NCBI GenBank assembly: GCA_049323835.1
Contig: JBMOOJ010000111.1
Span: 7,919-71,918 of the forward strand
Direction: 5' to 3'
Length of the DNA stretch: 64,000 nucleotides
DNA from: SG-bin9 sp049323835
GTDB taxonomy: Bacteria; Pseudomonadota; Alphaproteobacteria; Rhizobiales; Xanthobacteraceae
A program made the translations under genes and the position numbers. The notes below the pieces were generated by a model. The model was not told where the DNA came from. It saw only the letters and a list, made by a program, of their open reading frames with translations, and did no database searches. How positions within the stretch are numbered: position 1 is the stretch's first letter; every line of letters begins with the position of its first letter. This document shows, piece after piece, positions 8,362 to 16,548 of this stretch.

Positions 8362-9296
8362 CGTCTTCCCCCCAACGCCGCCGCAATCGTTGGCACGAGC
8401 CCCTGGCGCATGCTGAAGGCAATCGCCATCAGCGCCACGCCGAACAGCAACTGCTCGTAGTCCTTCGCCGCGGTGAGAACATGAGGAAGAACGGTGACGA
8501 TAACCGCGCCGATCACGCCGCCATAGACGCTGCCAAGCCCGCCGATGACGATCATGACGATCAGTTCGACCGAATGCATGAAGCCGGCAAGGTCTGGCGT
8601 CACGAAGCGGTGTGCGTGCGCATAAAGACAGCCCGCAAATGCTGCGAGCGACGCCGAGAAAGCGAACACCGCAACTTTCAGCGCATGCGCATTGATGCCT
8701 GCCGCCGCGGCCGCCGGCTCCGATGCATGCACTGCCCGCAGCGCCAGTCCCCAGGCCGACGAGGACAGATTCTCTGCCGCCCAAACGCTCAGAATGAGGC
8801 AAATCGCTATGATCCAGTACCAGACCGCTTCGCCTCTCAACCTCACGTCACCGACAACGATCGTCGGCGCGGCCCGGCCATCCGGTCCTCCGGTCACGCC
8901 GATCTCCTGCATCAGCACGAGATAGACCAGAAGGCCGACACCGAGCGTCGCCATGGCAAGGTAGTTGTCCTTGAGGCGAAGGATCGGCCAGCCGACCAGG
9001 AATGCAATGCATCCTGCCGCCGAAACACCGGCAAGCGCAGCAGCTCCGGCGTTCCAGCCGTGGTCGCCCGTCAGGATCGCGCTTGCGTATGCGCCGATGC
9101 CGAAGAATCCGGCATGGCCGAGACTGATCTGTCCGGTATTGCCGACCAGCATGTTGAGACCGACGCAGACGATGGCGTTGATTCCGACAAGGATCAGGAT
9201 CGAGAGCTGAAACTTTCCGGGAAAGACGAACGGCAGAACCGCGACGATCGTCGCAAAGATCAGCAGTGGCGCCAGGCGCTTCGGAAGAAAAAACAT
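8358..9296 (-). CDS. livM: LIV-type ABC transporter permease LivM
   Basis: A 312-residue inner-membrane permease with about eight to nine hydrophobic segments and the LivM signature LNMLVGNTGQISLGHAGFFGIGAY (written here only as a label for residues about 47-70). The start is the ATG at 9296. It lies 2 bp downstream of livH and is coupled to livG by GTGA. Confidence 0.93.
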   Translation of the reverse strand: MFFLPKRLAPLLIFATIVAVLPFVFPGKFQLSILILVGINAIVCVGLNMLVGNTGQISLGHAGFFGIGAYASAILTGDHGWNAGAAALAGVSAAGCIAFLVGWPILRLKDNYLAMATLGVGLLVYLVLMQEIGVTGGPDGRAAPTIVVGDVRLRGEAVWYWIIAICLILSVWAAENLSSSAWGLALRAVHASEPAAAAAGINAHALKVAVFAFSASLAAFAGCLYAHAHRFVTPDLAGFMHSVELIVMIVIGGLGSVYGGVIGAVIVTVLPHVLTAAKDYEQLLFGVALMAIAFSMRQGLVPTIAAALGGRR

Positions 9297-9298
9297 GG

Positions 9299-10171
9299 TT
9301 ACACCCGTTCCCGGCGCACGCGCCCGAACAATCCGCTCGGTCGCGTGAGCAGCACCACGATGATCAGAAGAAAGGCAATCGCATCCTTGTAGGCCGACGA
9401 AACGTAGCCAGCAGCCAGCGCCTCGGTCACGCCCAGCAGCAGTCCGCCCGCGACCACGCCGTACAAGCCGCCCAATCCTCCGAGCACAGCCGCGGCGAAT
9501 CCCTTCAGACCAAACATCAGACCCGCCTCGAATTGCATCAGCGATAGCGGCGTGACGAGAAATCCGGCAATCGCGCCCAGAACAGCGGCGATCAGGAACG
9601 TCACCGCACTTACCTTCTTGAGATCGATCCCCATCAGCGTTGCCGCACGGGGATTGATCGCCGCCGCGATCATTCCCCGCCCGAACGCGGTCCTTCGCAG
9701 AAATATGTCCAGCAGCAGGACAAGGACGAGCGCGCCGGTCACCATCAGAAGCGTTTGCGGCATCACCGACACCCCGGCAACCTTGAGCGGATCGGCGCCC
9801 GCGATCGAGGGCAGCGAATGGAAGTTTGCCCCGAACACGAGCTGGGACGCGCCGCGCAATGCGATCGACGCTCCGATGGTGAGAATGATGATGATCGTGA
9901 TCGGCGTATCGATCGCGAGGCGCACCAGCATCCTGTGAACAACGAACCCGATCAGCCCGGCCGCGAACAGGCTCATGGCGAATCCCGCCCAGAGCGGAAG
10001 TCCCCAGGTGAGCCCGACCGCCGTCCCCAGCCCGCCCAGCATCACAAACTCGCCCTGGGCAAAGTTGATGATGTTGGTCGACCGGTAGATCAACGAGAAG
10101 CCGAGCGCGACCAGCGCGTAGATCGCGCCCTGGCTTATTCCCGCGACCAGGAACTGAAAGAAGTCGGTCAT
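9299..10171 (-). CDS. livH: LIV-type ABC transporter permease LivH
   Basis: A 290-residue permease with the LivH signature near the N-terminus (GAIYALVALGFSLIYRSTNI, then NFAQGEF) and a conserved GGLGGLYG block near residue 225. It forms the heterodimeric channel with LivM. The start ATG at 10171 shares one base with the stop of the solute-receptor gene (TGATG), implying translational coupling. Confidence 0.94.
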   Translation of the reverse strand: MTDFFQFLVAGISQGAIYALVALGFSLIYRSTNIINFAQGEFVMLGGLGTAVGLTWGLPLWAGFAMSLFAAGLIGFVVHRMLVRLAIDTPITIIIILTIGASIALRGASQLVFGANFHSLPSIAGADPLKVAGVSVMPQTLLMVTGALVLVLLLDIFLRRTAFGRGMIAAAINPRAATLMGIDLKKVSAVTFLIAAVLGAIAGFLVTPLSLMQFEAGLMFGLKGFAAAVLGGLGGLYGVVAGGLLLGVTEALAAGYVSSAYKDAIAFLLIIVVLLTRPSGLFGRVRRERV

Positions 10172-11292
10172 CAGCGGTCCTTCACTAGGCGATACTTGCC
10201 ATTCCGGACTTCGAGCACGCGCAACGCCTCGGAGGTCAATCCGAGATGATCGGTCGGGGAGAACGAGTACACGCCCGTCACGCCCGGGAACGCGAGCAGC
10301 GATTCAATCGCGTTCCGCACCTTCTCCTTGTCGGTGCTGCCGGCCTTCTTCAATGCGGCGACTGCAATCATCAGCGCATCGTGTGCGTATCCGCCGAAGT
10401 TGGATGCCGACTCCTTGAACGCGCCCTCATAGGCTTCCACGTAGGTCTTGGTGACGTCGTAGATCGGATCGTTGGGTGCGAGGTCCGCGTGCGCGAGCAG
10501 CGCCGACCCCGTCACGCGCGTCCCCTCGGCCGCGCCCTCAGATCNNNNNNNNNNGTAGAGCTTTGGCGCCATACCGAGCTGCCGATAGTTCTTGGCCGCG
10601 ATGGAAGACGCGGCGCCGGCGCCGCAGTAGAGCACCGCATCGGGATTGGCGGCGCGTATCTTGGTCAGCTGCGCCGTCAAATCGGTATCGCCCGCGCCGT
10701 GCTGTTCGTCCGCGACAACCTTGACGCCGAACTTCGGCGCGGCATCCTGCGCATTCTTGCGACAGGATTGATCGTATCCGGCCGCACCAGACAGCAGACC
10801 CACGTTCTTGAGGCCATCGCGCGACACGCGATCGTAGACCTTCTCAACCGACATCCTGTCGGTGTGCGGGGTCTTGAATGTATACTTCTTGACCGGATCG
10901 ATGATAACCGACGCACCCGCAAGCGAGATGAACGGAATCTTCGCCTCCTCGAAAGTGGGTAAAGCCGCCATCGTCTCGCCGGTGATCGTGCCGCCGATCA
11001 CGATATCGACCTCGTCCTGATCGACGAGACGCTTCGCGATGGCGCCAGCCTCCTTGGCGTTGCTCTTGGAGTCGTAGAGGATCAGCGAAATCTTGCGGCC
11101 GTTGACGCCTCCCTCCTTGTTGATCTTGTCGACGAAGAGTTCGAGCGTTTTCTTGGTCGGCTCGCCCAGGAACGCTGCGGGGCCGGTAATCGAGGCGAAC
11201 GAACCGATCTTGATCGGCGCGGATTGAGCGTGAGCTACCGTTGCGATTGCTGCTAGCGCGAGGCCGGCGGATACGGACTTGAGATACGTCAT
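10171..11292 (-). CDS. LIV-type ABC transporter periplasmic solute-binding protein (contains assembly gap)
   Basis: A periplasmic receptor of the type 1 LivJ/LivK fold that feeds LivHMGF. It has a cleavable signal (MTYLKSVSAGLALAAIATVA, then HAQ) and a mature start IKIGSFASITGPAAFLG. The start at 11292 is preferred because GGGGAG lies 8 nt upstream; an ATG at 11298 is the alternative. Ten Ns at 10545-10554 interrupt it. By family comparison roughly ten residues are missing between KLY and AAEG, so the 373-codon length is not exact. The ligand is unknown, perhaps an aromatic acid given the neighbouring monooxygenase. Confidence 0.9.
   Translation of the reverse strand: MTYLKSVSAGLALAAIATVAHAQSAPIKIGSFASITGPAAFLGEPTKKTLELFVDKINKEGGVNGRKISLILYDSKSNAKEAGAIAKRLVDQDEVDIVIGGTITGETMAALPTFEEAKIPFISLAGASVIIDPVKKYTFKTPHTDRMSVEKVYDRVSRDGLKNVGLLSGAAGYDQSCRKNAQDAAPKFGVKVVADEQHGAGDTDLTAQLTKIRAANPDAVLYCGAGAASSIAAKNYRQLGMAPKLYXXXXSEGAAEGTRVTGSALLAHADLAPNDPIYDVTKTYVEAYEGAFKESASNFGGYAHDALMIAVAALKKAGSTDKEKVRNAIESLLAFPGVTGVYSFSPTDHLGLTSEALRVLEVRNGKYRLVKDR
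10545..10554. other. Assembly gap (ten N)
   Basis: Ten consecutive N inside the solute-binding protein gene. The frame happens to read through, but LivK-type proteins usually have about 16 residues where this gene has about 7, so the true gap is probably longer than ten bases. Confidence 0.95.
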
Positions 11293-11315
11293 GTTCATCA
11301 CTCCCCCATTCATGA

Positions 11316-11882
11316 TCAGTCGACTAGAAATGTGCGGCTTTCCGTCTCTCTCGCCGCCACATGCCGCTCGCCGCCCTGCGCACTCGCCTGCGTCATGCCG
11401 GCGAACTGGCCACGATAGAAACACAGCGGATCGTGCTGGCCGGAGCCGAAGCGATTGACCTTCCCGACGAGAATGAGATGATCGCCAGCGTCGTGGCTTG
11501 ACCACGGCGTGCAGGTCATCCACGCCAGCGAATGATCCAGCAACGGAACGAGGCCGATGTTTCGCCAGGCCGGGACAGCGCCGACGGATTTCCCCGCGAA
11601 GTGCCAGGCGAGATCGCGCTGACCGGCGGTCAACACGTTGACGCCGAACGGGGCGCCGATGAGGTGCGGGATGGCCCTCGACCGCTTGTCGAGGCACACA
11701 AGAACCAGCGGCGGATCGAGCGAGACCGACGTGAATGAGTTCACGGTCAGCCCGCGCGGCTGGTCCCCGCCATCGTAGGTAACGACCGCGACGCCTGTCG
11801 CGAAATGGCCGAAGCATCGCCGCAACGACAGCGAGGTATCTTCATGCGTGACGGCTTCGCCATTGCTATGGACGACTTCCAT
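11316..11882 (-). CDS. Flavin reductase (HpaC-like) of a two-component monooxygenase
   Basis: A 188-residue flavin reductase-domain protein with the patterns FATGVAVVTY, GLTVNSFTSVSLDPPLVLVCL and FGVNVL, typical of NAD(P)H:FMN/FAD reductases that supply reduced flavin to HpaB-type oxygenases. The start is the ATG at 11882, 9 nt after AGAAGG; an upstream TTG is less likely. It follows the oxygenase gene by 33 bp. The pair resembles HpaBC of 4-hydroxyphenylacetate metabolism, but the substrate here is not fixed. Confidence 0.85.
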   Translation of the reverse strand: MEVVHSNGEAVTHEDTSLSLRRCFGHFATGVAVVTYDGGDQPRGLTVNSFTSVSLDPPLVLVCLDKRSRAIPHLIGAPFGVNVLTAGQRDLAWHFAGKSVGAVPAWRNIGLVPLLDHSLAWMTCTPWSSHDAGDHLILVGKVNRFGSGQHDPLCFYRGQFAGMTQASAQGGERHVAARETESRTFLVD

Positions 11883-11915
11883 GACAACCAACCTTCTGCT
11901 TAAGGACGATGTGAG

Positions 11916-13403
11916 CTATTCGGCTGCGCGCGCAGCCAAACCATCCGTTGCAGGGGTGTCAGGAAGATCGTAGGTGGCCATGAAGCCGTCGATGATGTCG
12001 CGCGACCGGTCCCAATCGTAATACCGGAACGAGTGCCCGCGAGTGACGAAGGTCGGCCCCGAGTAGAACATCTCGTACTGGAGATGACGGGAACCGAACT
12101 CCGACCCGATCGCATCCCATACAAGCTTGAACAGCTTCACGCGCTCGACCGGGCTCAACACCGACGAGCGTTGCGTCTTGTTGATGACCGACAGGAATTC
12201 GGGATTGGCGAAATCATGCGCGCTCGACGGCAGCATGATCAGGCCGCCGCCGGCGAGCGTCCGGATCGACTCGATGATCTCCGGATAGATCTGCTGCGCC
12301 ATGACCTGGGCCGCCGACGCGATCGAACGGCTCGGGACGAAGTACTCGCCGTACTGCTCGCCCGCAGCTTCCATCGCGATCACCATGCTCCCGATGGTGG
12401 TCGTCTTGGCGGCCATCAGCCCGAGCGTTTCGCGCACCTGGGGAAAATTGATGATGCCGTTCGTTTCCGCGATCTTCCGCACCGCCCCCATCAGAAAGCG
12501 GAGCTTGACCATCAGACGAATCTGGCACTGGTAGTTCTGATACACGTGCGCGCGCGTGTCGAACCATTGCGATTGGCCCATCTGCACGTCGCGGCAAACG
12601 AGCACCCGCTCCCACGGAATCTTCACATCCTCGAAATAGATGACCGCGTCGTTCTCATCGAACTGGCTGGAGAGCGGGTTGTCGAAAATCGTGACGGCGG
12701 CGGCTTCGTAGGACTTGCGCGAGAAAACCTTCAGCCCATTGGCATTCATCGGCACCATGGCGGTGAAGGCATACGCCTCCTCGCCCGCCTGGAGGCCCAT
12801 GAAGCCCGACACGAGCACCTCGTTGGCGAAGATCGTGCTGGTGCCGAGCATCTTCGCGCCGCGGATGGTGATGCCCTGCTGATCCTCATCGACGATGCGC
12901 GCGACTAGATCGTCGCCTGGCTGCGCGGATGAGTTCTTCGATTTGTCCGCTTGCGGATTGATGATGACGTAAGACAGATACAGGTCGTTGTCGCGTGCAT
13001 ACTCGAAGTAACCGGCCAGCGCCTTTGCGCGCTTGGGATCGTAGCTTTCGAAGACCTTGCGGCCCATATACATGCCCGCGAGCGACGAACCGACGTGGTC
13101 GGGTGATCGCCCAAGCATTCCGCACGTTGTCGTCGCCCACGCCTCAAGCGCCTTGCGCCGCTGCACGAGATCCTTGTGCGACTTCGGCAACTGCCACAGG
13201 CGGTTGACGTTCTTGCCGCTGGTCGGCGAAACGAACGTCATCGTATCCGGATTGGCGGCCTGATAGTCATAGAGATTGCAGGCGGACGTAACCGATCGCG
13301 CGAATGCGGGATGGGTCGTGACGTCGGAAACTTTCTCGGAATTGATATAGACGGAGCGTCCGTCGTTGAGCGACCGGCGATGGTCACTTCCCGTTTTCAC
13401 CAT
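11916..13403 (-). CDS. HpaB-family flavin-dependent monooxygenase (oxygenase component)
   Basis: A 495-residue protein of the 4-hydroxyphenylacetate 3-hydroxylase / 4-chlorophenol monooxygenase family, which uses free reduced flavin to ortho-hydroxylate phenolic or heteroaromatic acids. Visible family features are LYDYQAANPDTMTFVSPTSG near the N-terminus, GITIRGAKMLGTSTIFANE in the acyl-CoA-dehydrogenase-like domain, VPWERV-like IPWERVLV, and the C-terminal block RHLQYEMFYSG. The start ATG at 13403 has AAGG upstream. It heads an operon with its reductase and an ABC importer. Substrate candidates include phenolic, pyrrole or aminobenzoate acids. Confidence 0.85.
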   Translation of the reverse strand: MVKTGSDHRRSLNDGRSVYINSEKVSDVTTHPAFARSVTSACNLYDYQAANPDTMTFVSPTSGKNVNRLWQLPKSHKDLVQRRKALEAWATTTCGMLGRSPDHVGSSLAGMYMGRKVFESYDPKRAKALAGYFEYARDNDLYLSYVIINPQADKSKNSSAQPGDDLVARIVDEDQQGITIRGAKMLGTSTIFANEVLVSGFMGLQAGEEAYAFTAMVPMNANGLKVFSRKSYEAAAVTIFDNPLSSQFDENDAVIYFEDVKIPWERVLVCRDVQMGQSQWFDTRAHVYQNYQCQIRLMVKLRFLMGAVRKIAETNGIINFPQVRETLGLMAAKTTTIGSMVIAMEAAGEQYGEYFVPSRSIASAAQVMAQQIYPEIIESIRTLAGGGLIMLPSSAHDFANPEFLSVINKTQRSSVLSPVERVKLFKLVWDAIGSEFGSRHLQYEMFYSGPTFVTRGHSFRYYDWDRSRDIIDGFMATYDLPDTPATDGLAARAAE

Positions 13404-13705
13404 AGCACTAACCTTGCGTGCTGGTGGCGGGCGTCGAGCTTATGCTCCTTAACACCGACCGCTGAGAGAGGATGTTCGCAAATCTAACACAGCTCATCAT
13501 CGAGCATTTTGTGTTTCACAAGACCGCGACGACACACGTGTAACCGCTGCACTCCGCTTGTCAAGCGCGTAAATCATCCATCGTTTGCCCAAAGCGCCGC
13601 ATCGATCGAAGAAAAAGACCCGAACACATGGGTGCCCGGGTCAAGGTTCCGAAAGCCCCGGAGGACGGTTCTTTCGGCTGAGAGACGGCTGACGGAAACG
13701 GCCAT
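13404..13705. promoter_or_regulatory. Intergenic region before the monooxygenase operon, with TTGTG-TTT-CACAA palindrome
   Basis: This 302-base stretch has no convincing gene. It contains a perfect palindrome TTGTGTTTCACAA at 13509-13521, about 106 bp upstream of the HpaB start, and a terminator at 13611-13642. The palindrome shares the TTGTG half-site with the two operators at 15283 and 15358 but has a shorter centre, so recognition by the same GntR protein is only a possibility. Confidence 0.4.
13611..13642 (-). terminator. Rho-independent terminator after the GntR gene
   Basis: Read on minus, GACCCG pairs with CGGGTC around an inner CAC-CCAT-GTG stem and is followed by five T. It lies 64 bp downstream of the GntR stop and separates that unit from the monooxygenase operon. 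Confidence 0.75.
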
Positions 13706-14374
13706 TCACATTGCCTTGGCTTTCGGCGGCGACATCCGGAATGCATTCAGGTGCTGCATCATCGCCGCACTCGCCCCCTTGCCGTCTCCGGCGATGACAC
13801 AATCGAGAATAGCTTCGTGCTCCTTCTGTACGGCGGCATATGTCTTCTCGTCCGACACTTGCAGAAACCAGAGAATCGACGATTGCTGATGCAAACGCGC
13901 AATCAGGTCTTCAAACACGGCATTGCCGGTCAGAGCGGCAAGACCGATGTGGAAATCGTGATCCAGCTTCATCAGTCCTTCGCGGTCCCGGCGCACGATC
14001 AGCTTTCGCCCTTCCAGCAGGCGCTTCTTCAGAGACGCCGCTTCGACCTTCTCCGCCCGTTCGGCAGCGAGGCGAACGATAGCGAGTTCGAGCGGCAGCC
14101 GCGCCTCGATCAGCTCCTCGATATCGCGCGGCGACAGCGCGCGGACGACCACTCCTTTTCGCGGCCGGATACGCACAAGCCGATCATGACTGAGACGCTG
14201 CAGCGCATGATGCACCGGCCCTCGCCCGAACTTCAGCTTCTTGCATAGATCGAGTTCGTTGAGGTCGCTTCCAGGCAGAAGCTCCATGGACAAGATCTGC
14301 CATTTCAGCTTCTCGTACACCTGATCCACGAGCGAAGCCCGTTTCACGTTCGATGGCGAAGGTGTCTTCTTCAT
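13706..14374 (-). CDS. GntR-family transcriptional regulator (FCD subfamily)
   Basis: A 222-residue regulator with an N-terminal winged helix (DQVYEKLKWQILSMELLPGS, then LNELDLCKKL and RGPVHHALQRLSHDRLVRI) and an all-helical FCD effector domain (about residues 90-215) with LDHDFHIGLAALTGN. FCD regulators usually bind organic acids and repress catabolic genes. It follows the RidA-cupin pair on the same strand and probably controls the divergent promoter between RidA and the TRAP receptor, where two palindromes lie. Confidence 0.9.
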   Translation of the reverse strand: MKKTPSPSNVKRASLVDQVYEKLKWQILSMELLPGSDLNELDLCKKLKFGRGPVHHALQRLSHDRLVRIRPRKGVVVRALSPRDIEELIEARLPLELAIVRLAAERAEKVEAASLKKRLLEGRKLIVRRDREGLMKLDHDFHIGLAALTGNAVFEDLIARLHQQSSILWFLQVSDEKTYAAVQKEHEAILDCVIAGDGKGASAAMMQHLNAFRMSPPKAKAM

Positions 14375-14425
14375 TCCTGAATCACGGCTCCGTCAGATCG
14401 CAACGAAGCATTCTAACCAGTTCGT

Positions 14426-14842
14426 TCACGGCTTCGACAATTTTCCAACCGTATCCTTGGTGTGATACGGCGGAATCTCGTCATAGTGCGGGCCGTCGTA
14501 GATCTCGATCATCCAACTTTCCTCGAGCGCGCGCGTCGGTCCGTGATAGCTGCCCTTGGGGTTCATGTAGAACGCGCCGGCCTCCAGGATGATGCTTTCG
14601 GGCTGCTGGTATTCATAACGCCCCTTCAGACAATACATGAACTGGTTCGACGCATGCTTGTGCCGGACCGGAATGCCGGCACCCGCGGGGAAATGCAGCA
14701 AGGCGATGCTCGCACCCGTCTCCCTGCTTTCGTAGAGCGTGTTGACGCGCACGCCGCCCGTCTTGTCCAGTACAACCCAGTTCTCCTCCGGCGGCGCAGC
14801 CACAAGAACCTCAAGACTTCTCATATCGACCGGCATCGTCAC
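14426..14842 (-). CDS. Cupin-domain protein
   Basis: A 138-residue single-domain cupin. The first motif is PVRHKHASNQFMYCLKGRYEY and the second is GAFYMNPKGSYHGP; together they carry His residues able to hold a metal. The start is taken as GTG 14842 (8 nt after AGGAG); an ATG at 14836 also fits. It follows RidA by 11 bp. It may be a small dioxygenase, isomerase or ligand sensor in the pathway controlled by the adjacent GntR; none of these can be chosen from sequence. Confidence 0.75.
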   Translation of the reverse strand: MTMPVDMRSLEVLVAAPPEENWVVLDKTGGVRVNTLYESRETGASIALLHFPAGAGIPVRHKHASNQFMYCLKGRYEYQQPESIILEAGAFYMNPKGSYHGPTRALEESWMIEIYDGPHYDEIPPYHTKDTVGKLSKP

Positions 14843-14853
14843 ATTAGGCACTC

Positions 14854-15255
14854 CTACTTCAGCAGAGTTGCGATTGCGTTGATCTCGATCAGGCAATCCT
14901 TGTCGACCAGCCGCGGCACTTCGACCATGGTCGACGCCGGCGGCTCGGACGGAAAATACTGACGGCGGACCGTGTGAATCTCGGCGAACTTCGAGACGTC
15001 GGTCGTGAAGACCTGCACCCACACGATATCGCTGAGCGAGGCGCCGGCGGCCTCCACGGACTTGCGAAGGTTCTCGCACACCTGCCGCGTTTGCTCCTCC
15101 ATACTCCCGACCCCGACGACTTTTCCGTCAGAACCTCGCGCCGTGAGGCCCGAGACGAAAAGCAGCCGCGACGCATCGACGGCGAAGGCTGTGGTCCAGA
15201 CGCCGAACGGCTTGGACATCCCTTCGGGATGAATGGCCTTTTTCACGATTCGCAT
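14854..15255 (-). CDS. RidA/YjgF-family imine deaminase-like protein
   Basis: A 133-residue member of the Rid family (KKAIHPEGMSKPFGVWTTAFA near the N-terminus, then LLFVSGLTA and VPRLVDKDCLIEINAIA near the C-terminus). RidA proteins hydrolyse 2-imino acids to 2-oxo acids plus ammonia; some catabolic paralogs act on carbamates or ring-cleavage products. The Arg typical of active RidA is present in VPRLVD. The start ATG 15255 is chosen over an upstream GTG at 15276. It is divergent from a TRAP receptor similar to 2-oxo-acid binders, which fits a 2-imino/2-oxo-acid theme. Confidence 0.85.
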   Translation of the reverse strand: MRIVKKAIHPEGMSKPFGVWTTAFAVDASRLLFVSGLTARGSDGKVVGVGSMEEQTRQVCENLRKSVEAAGASLSDIVWVQVFTTDVSKFAEIHTVRRQYFPSEPPASTMVEVPRLVDKDCLIEINAIATLLK

Positions 15256-15282
15256 CCTTCCTTGATCTGAACTCACACGAAC

Positions 15283-15296
15283 TGTGATCTATCACA
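15283..15296. promoter_or_regulatory. Operator-like palindrome TGTGATCTATCACA (copy 1)
   Basis: A perfect inverted repeat of TGTGAT around CT, 28 bp upstream of the RidA start. Its GTGATNTATCAC core recurs at 15358. It probably binds the nearby GntR/FCD repressor; a Crp-type reading is less likely because the half-site spacing is too short. Confidence 0.6.
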
Positions 15297-15357
15297 ATTA
15301 CAATTTCAAGCTCTGATACAGCCAAAATAGCCTCTTGACTCTTGATCTCCATCGTAA

Positions 15358-15369
15358 GTGATATATCAC
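15358..15369. promoter_or_regulatory. Operator-like palindrome GTGATATATCAC (copy 2)
   Basis: A perfect 12-bp palindrome, 25 bp upstream of the TRAP receptor start. It matches copy 1 at 11 of 12 positions, and the copies start 74 bp apart, close to seven DNA turns. The pair suggests cooperative or looped control of the divergent promoters. Confidence 0.6.
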
Positions 15370-15393
15370 AAGATTGTCCAGAAGGGGGTATCC

Positions 15394-16488
15394 ATGAAGC
15401 GTCGTGTCTTTCTGAAAGCCCTGGGCGTCGCCGGAGCTGCTGGCATCGCAGCGCCGGCGATCGCGCAAACGCAGCCGAGCATCCGCTGGCGCTTTCAATC
15501 GAGCTTCAACAAGAACCTCGACGTGCTCTGGATCGAGCACGAGAATTTCGCCAAACGTATTTCCGAGATGACGGATGGCCGATTCCAGATCCAGATTTTC
15601 GCCGCAGGTGAAGTAGTCGGCGGCCTCCAGGTGCTCGATGGCGTGCAGAACGGCACGATCGAGATGGGCCAGTCGCTCTCGACCTACTACATCGGCAAGG
15701 ACCCGACTTTTGCATTCGGCACCACGCTTCCGTTCGGATTGAACGCGCGGCAGCAGAATGCGTGGTGGTATTGGGGCGGCGGCGCGGAGCTGATGAACGA
15801 TTTTTTCAAGACCTACAACGTCATCGGCTTTCCGGCCGGCCAATCAGGCGCCCAGATGGGCGGCTGGTTCAGGAAGGAGATCAAATCGCTCGACGATCTG
15901 AAGGGCCTCAAGATGCGGGTTGCCGGCATGGGCGGCCATGTGATGAAGAAGCTCGGCATCGTCCCACAACAGATCGCGCCTGGCGATATCTATCCATCGC
16001 TCGAACGCGGCACCATCGATGCCGTCGAATGGGTCGGGCCGCATGATGACGAAAAACTCGGTTTCTCGAAAGTAGCGCCCTTCTATTATTACCCGGGCTG
16101 GTGGGAGCCGACGTCCATGTTCCACAACTTCATCAATCTCGATGCCTGGAACAAGCTGCCACGCGCCTATCAGGTTGCATTGGAAACCGCGACCGCGCAC
16201 AGCAGCATTTCGAACACGGCGCACTACGATCAAATGAACCCGTCCGCGCTACGGCGCCTGATCGGCGGTGGAACGCAGCTGCGCGCCTTTCCCAAGGACA
16301 CGATCGATGCGGCCCATAAGGCAGCCTTCGAAGTCTACGATGAACTCGCCGCGGGCAACGCGAACTTCCGCAAGATCTACGCGCACTGGAAGGATTTTCG
16401 GGCGTCGATCTTCCTCTGGCATCGCATTGCCGAGAACCAGCTCGAGAACGCGACATATACGCTCTATCAGCAATCGCAGGGGCGCTAG
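15394..16488 (+). CDS. TRAP transporter solute-binding protein, DctP family (orphan)
   Basis: A 364-residue periplasmic receptor with a Tat-type signal (MKRRVFLKALGVAGAAGIAAP). It has family blocks GMKMRVAGMGG-like LKMRVAGMGGHVMKKLG, GDIYPSLERGTIDAVEWVGP and YYYPGWWEPTSMFHNF, the pattern of 2-oxo-acid binding TakP-like proteins. A strong AAGGGGG site precedes the ATG at 15394. No DctQ or DctM membrane genes are adjacent: the next gene is on the opposite strand. It must use a distant transporter or serve another role. Confidence 0.9.
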   Translation: MKRRVFLKALGVAGAAGIAAPAIAQTQPSIRWRFQSSFNKNLDVLWIEHENFAKRISEMTDGRFQIQIFAAGEVVGGLQVLDGVQNGTIEMGQSLSTYYIGKDPTFAFGTTLPFGLNARQQNAWWYWGGGAELMNDFFKTYNVIGFPAGQSGAQMGGWFRKEIKSLDDLKGLKMRVAGMGGHVMKKLGIVPQQIAPGDIYPSLERGTIDAVEWVGPHDDEKLGFSKVAPFYYYPGWWEPTSMFHNFINLDAWNKLPRAYQVALETATAHSSISNTAHYDQMNPSALRRLIGGGTQLRAFPKDTIDAAHKAAFEVYDELAAGNANFRKIYAHWKDFRASIFLWHRIAENQLENATYTLYQQSQGR

Positions 16489-16548
16489 AGCGAGGTCGTA
16501 TTCCGTTGCCTACCGCGCCCGATGATGGCCGGTTGGCCCGGAAAAGAA

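Noticed and set aside
15283..15296. Reading TGTGATCTATCACA as a Crp/cAMP site
   Set aside because: Crp sites have TGTGA-N6-TCACA; here the centre is four bases between TGTGA and TCACA. The second copy and the GntR neighbour fit an FCD-type operator better.
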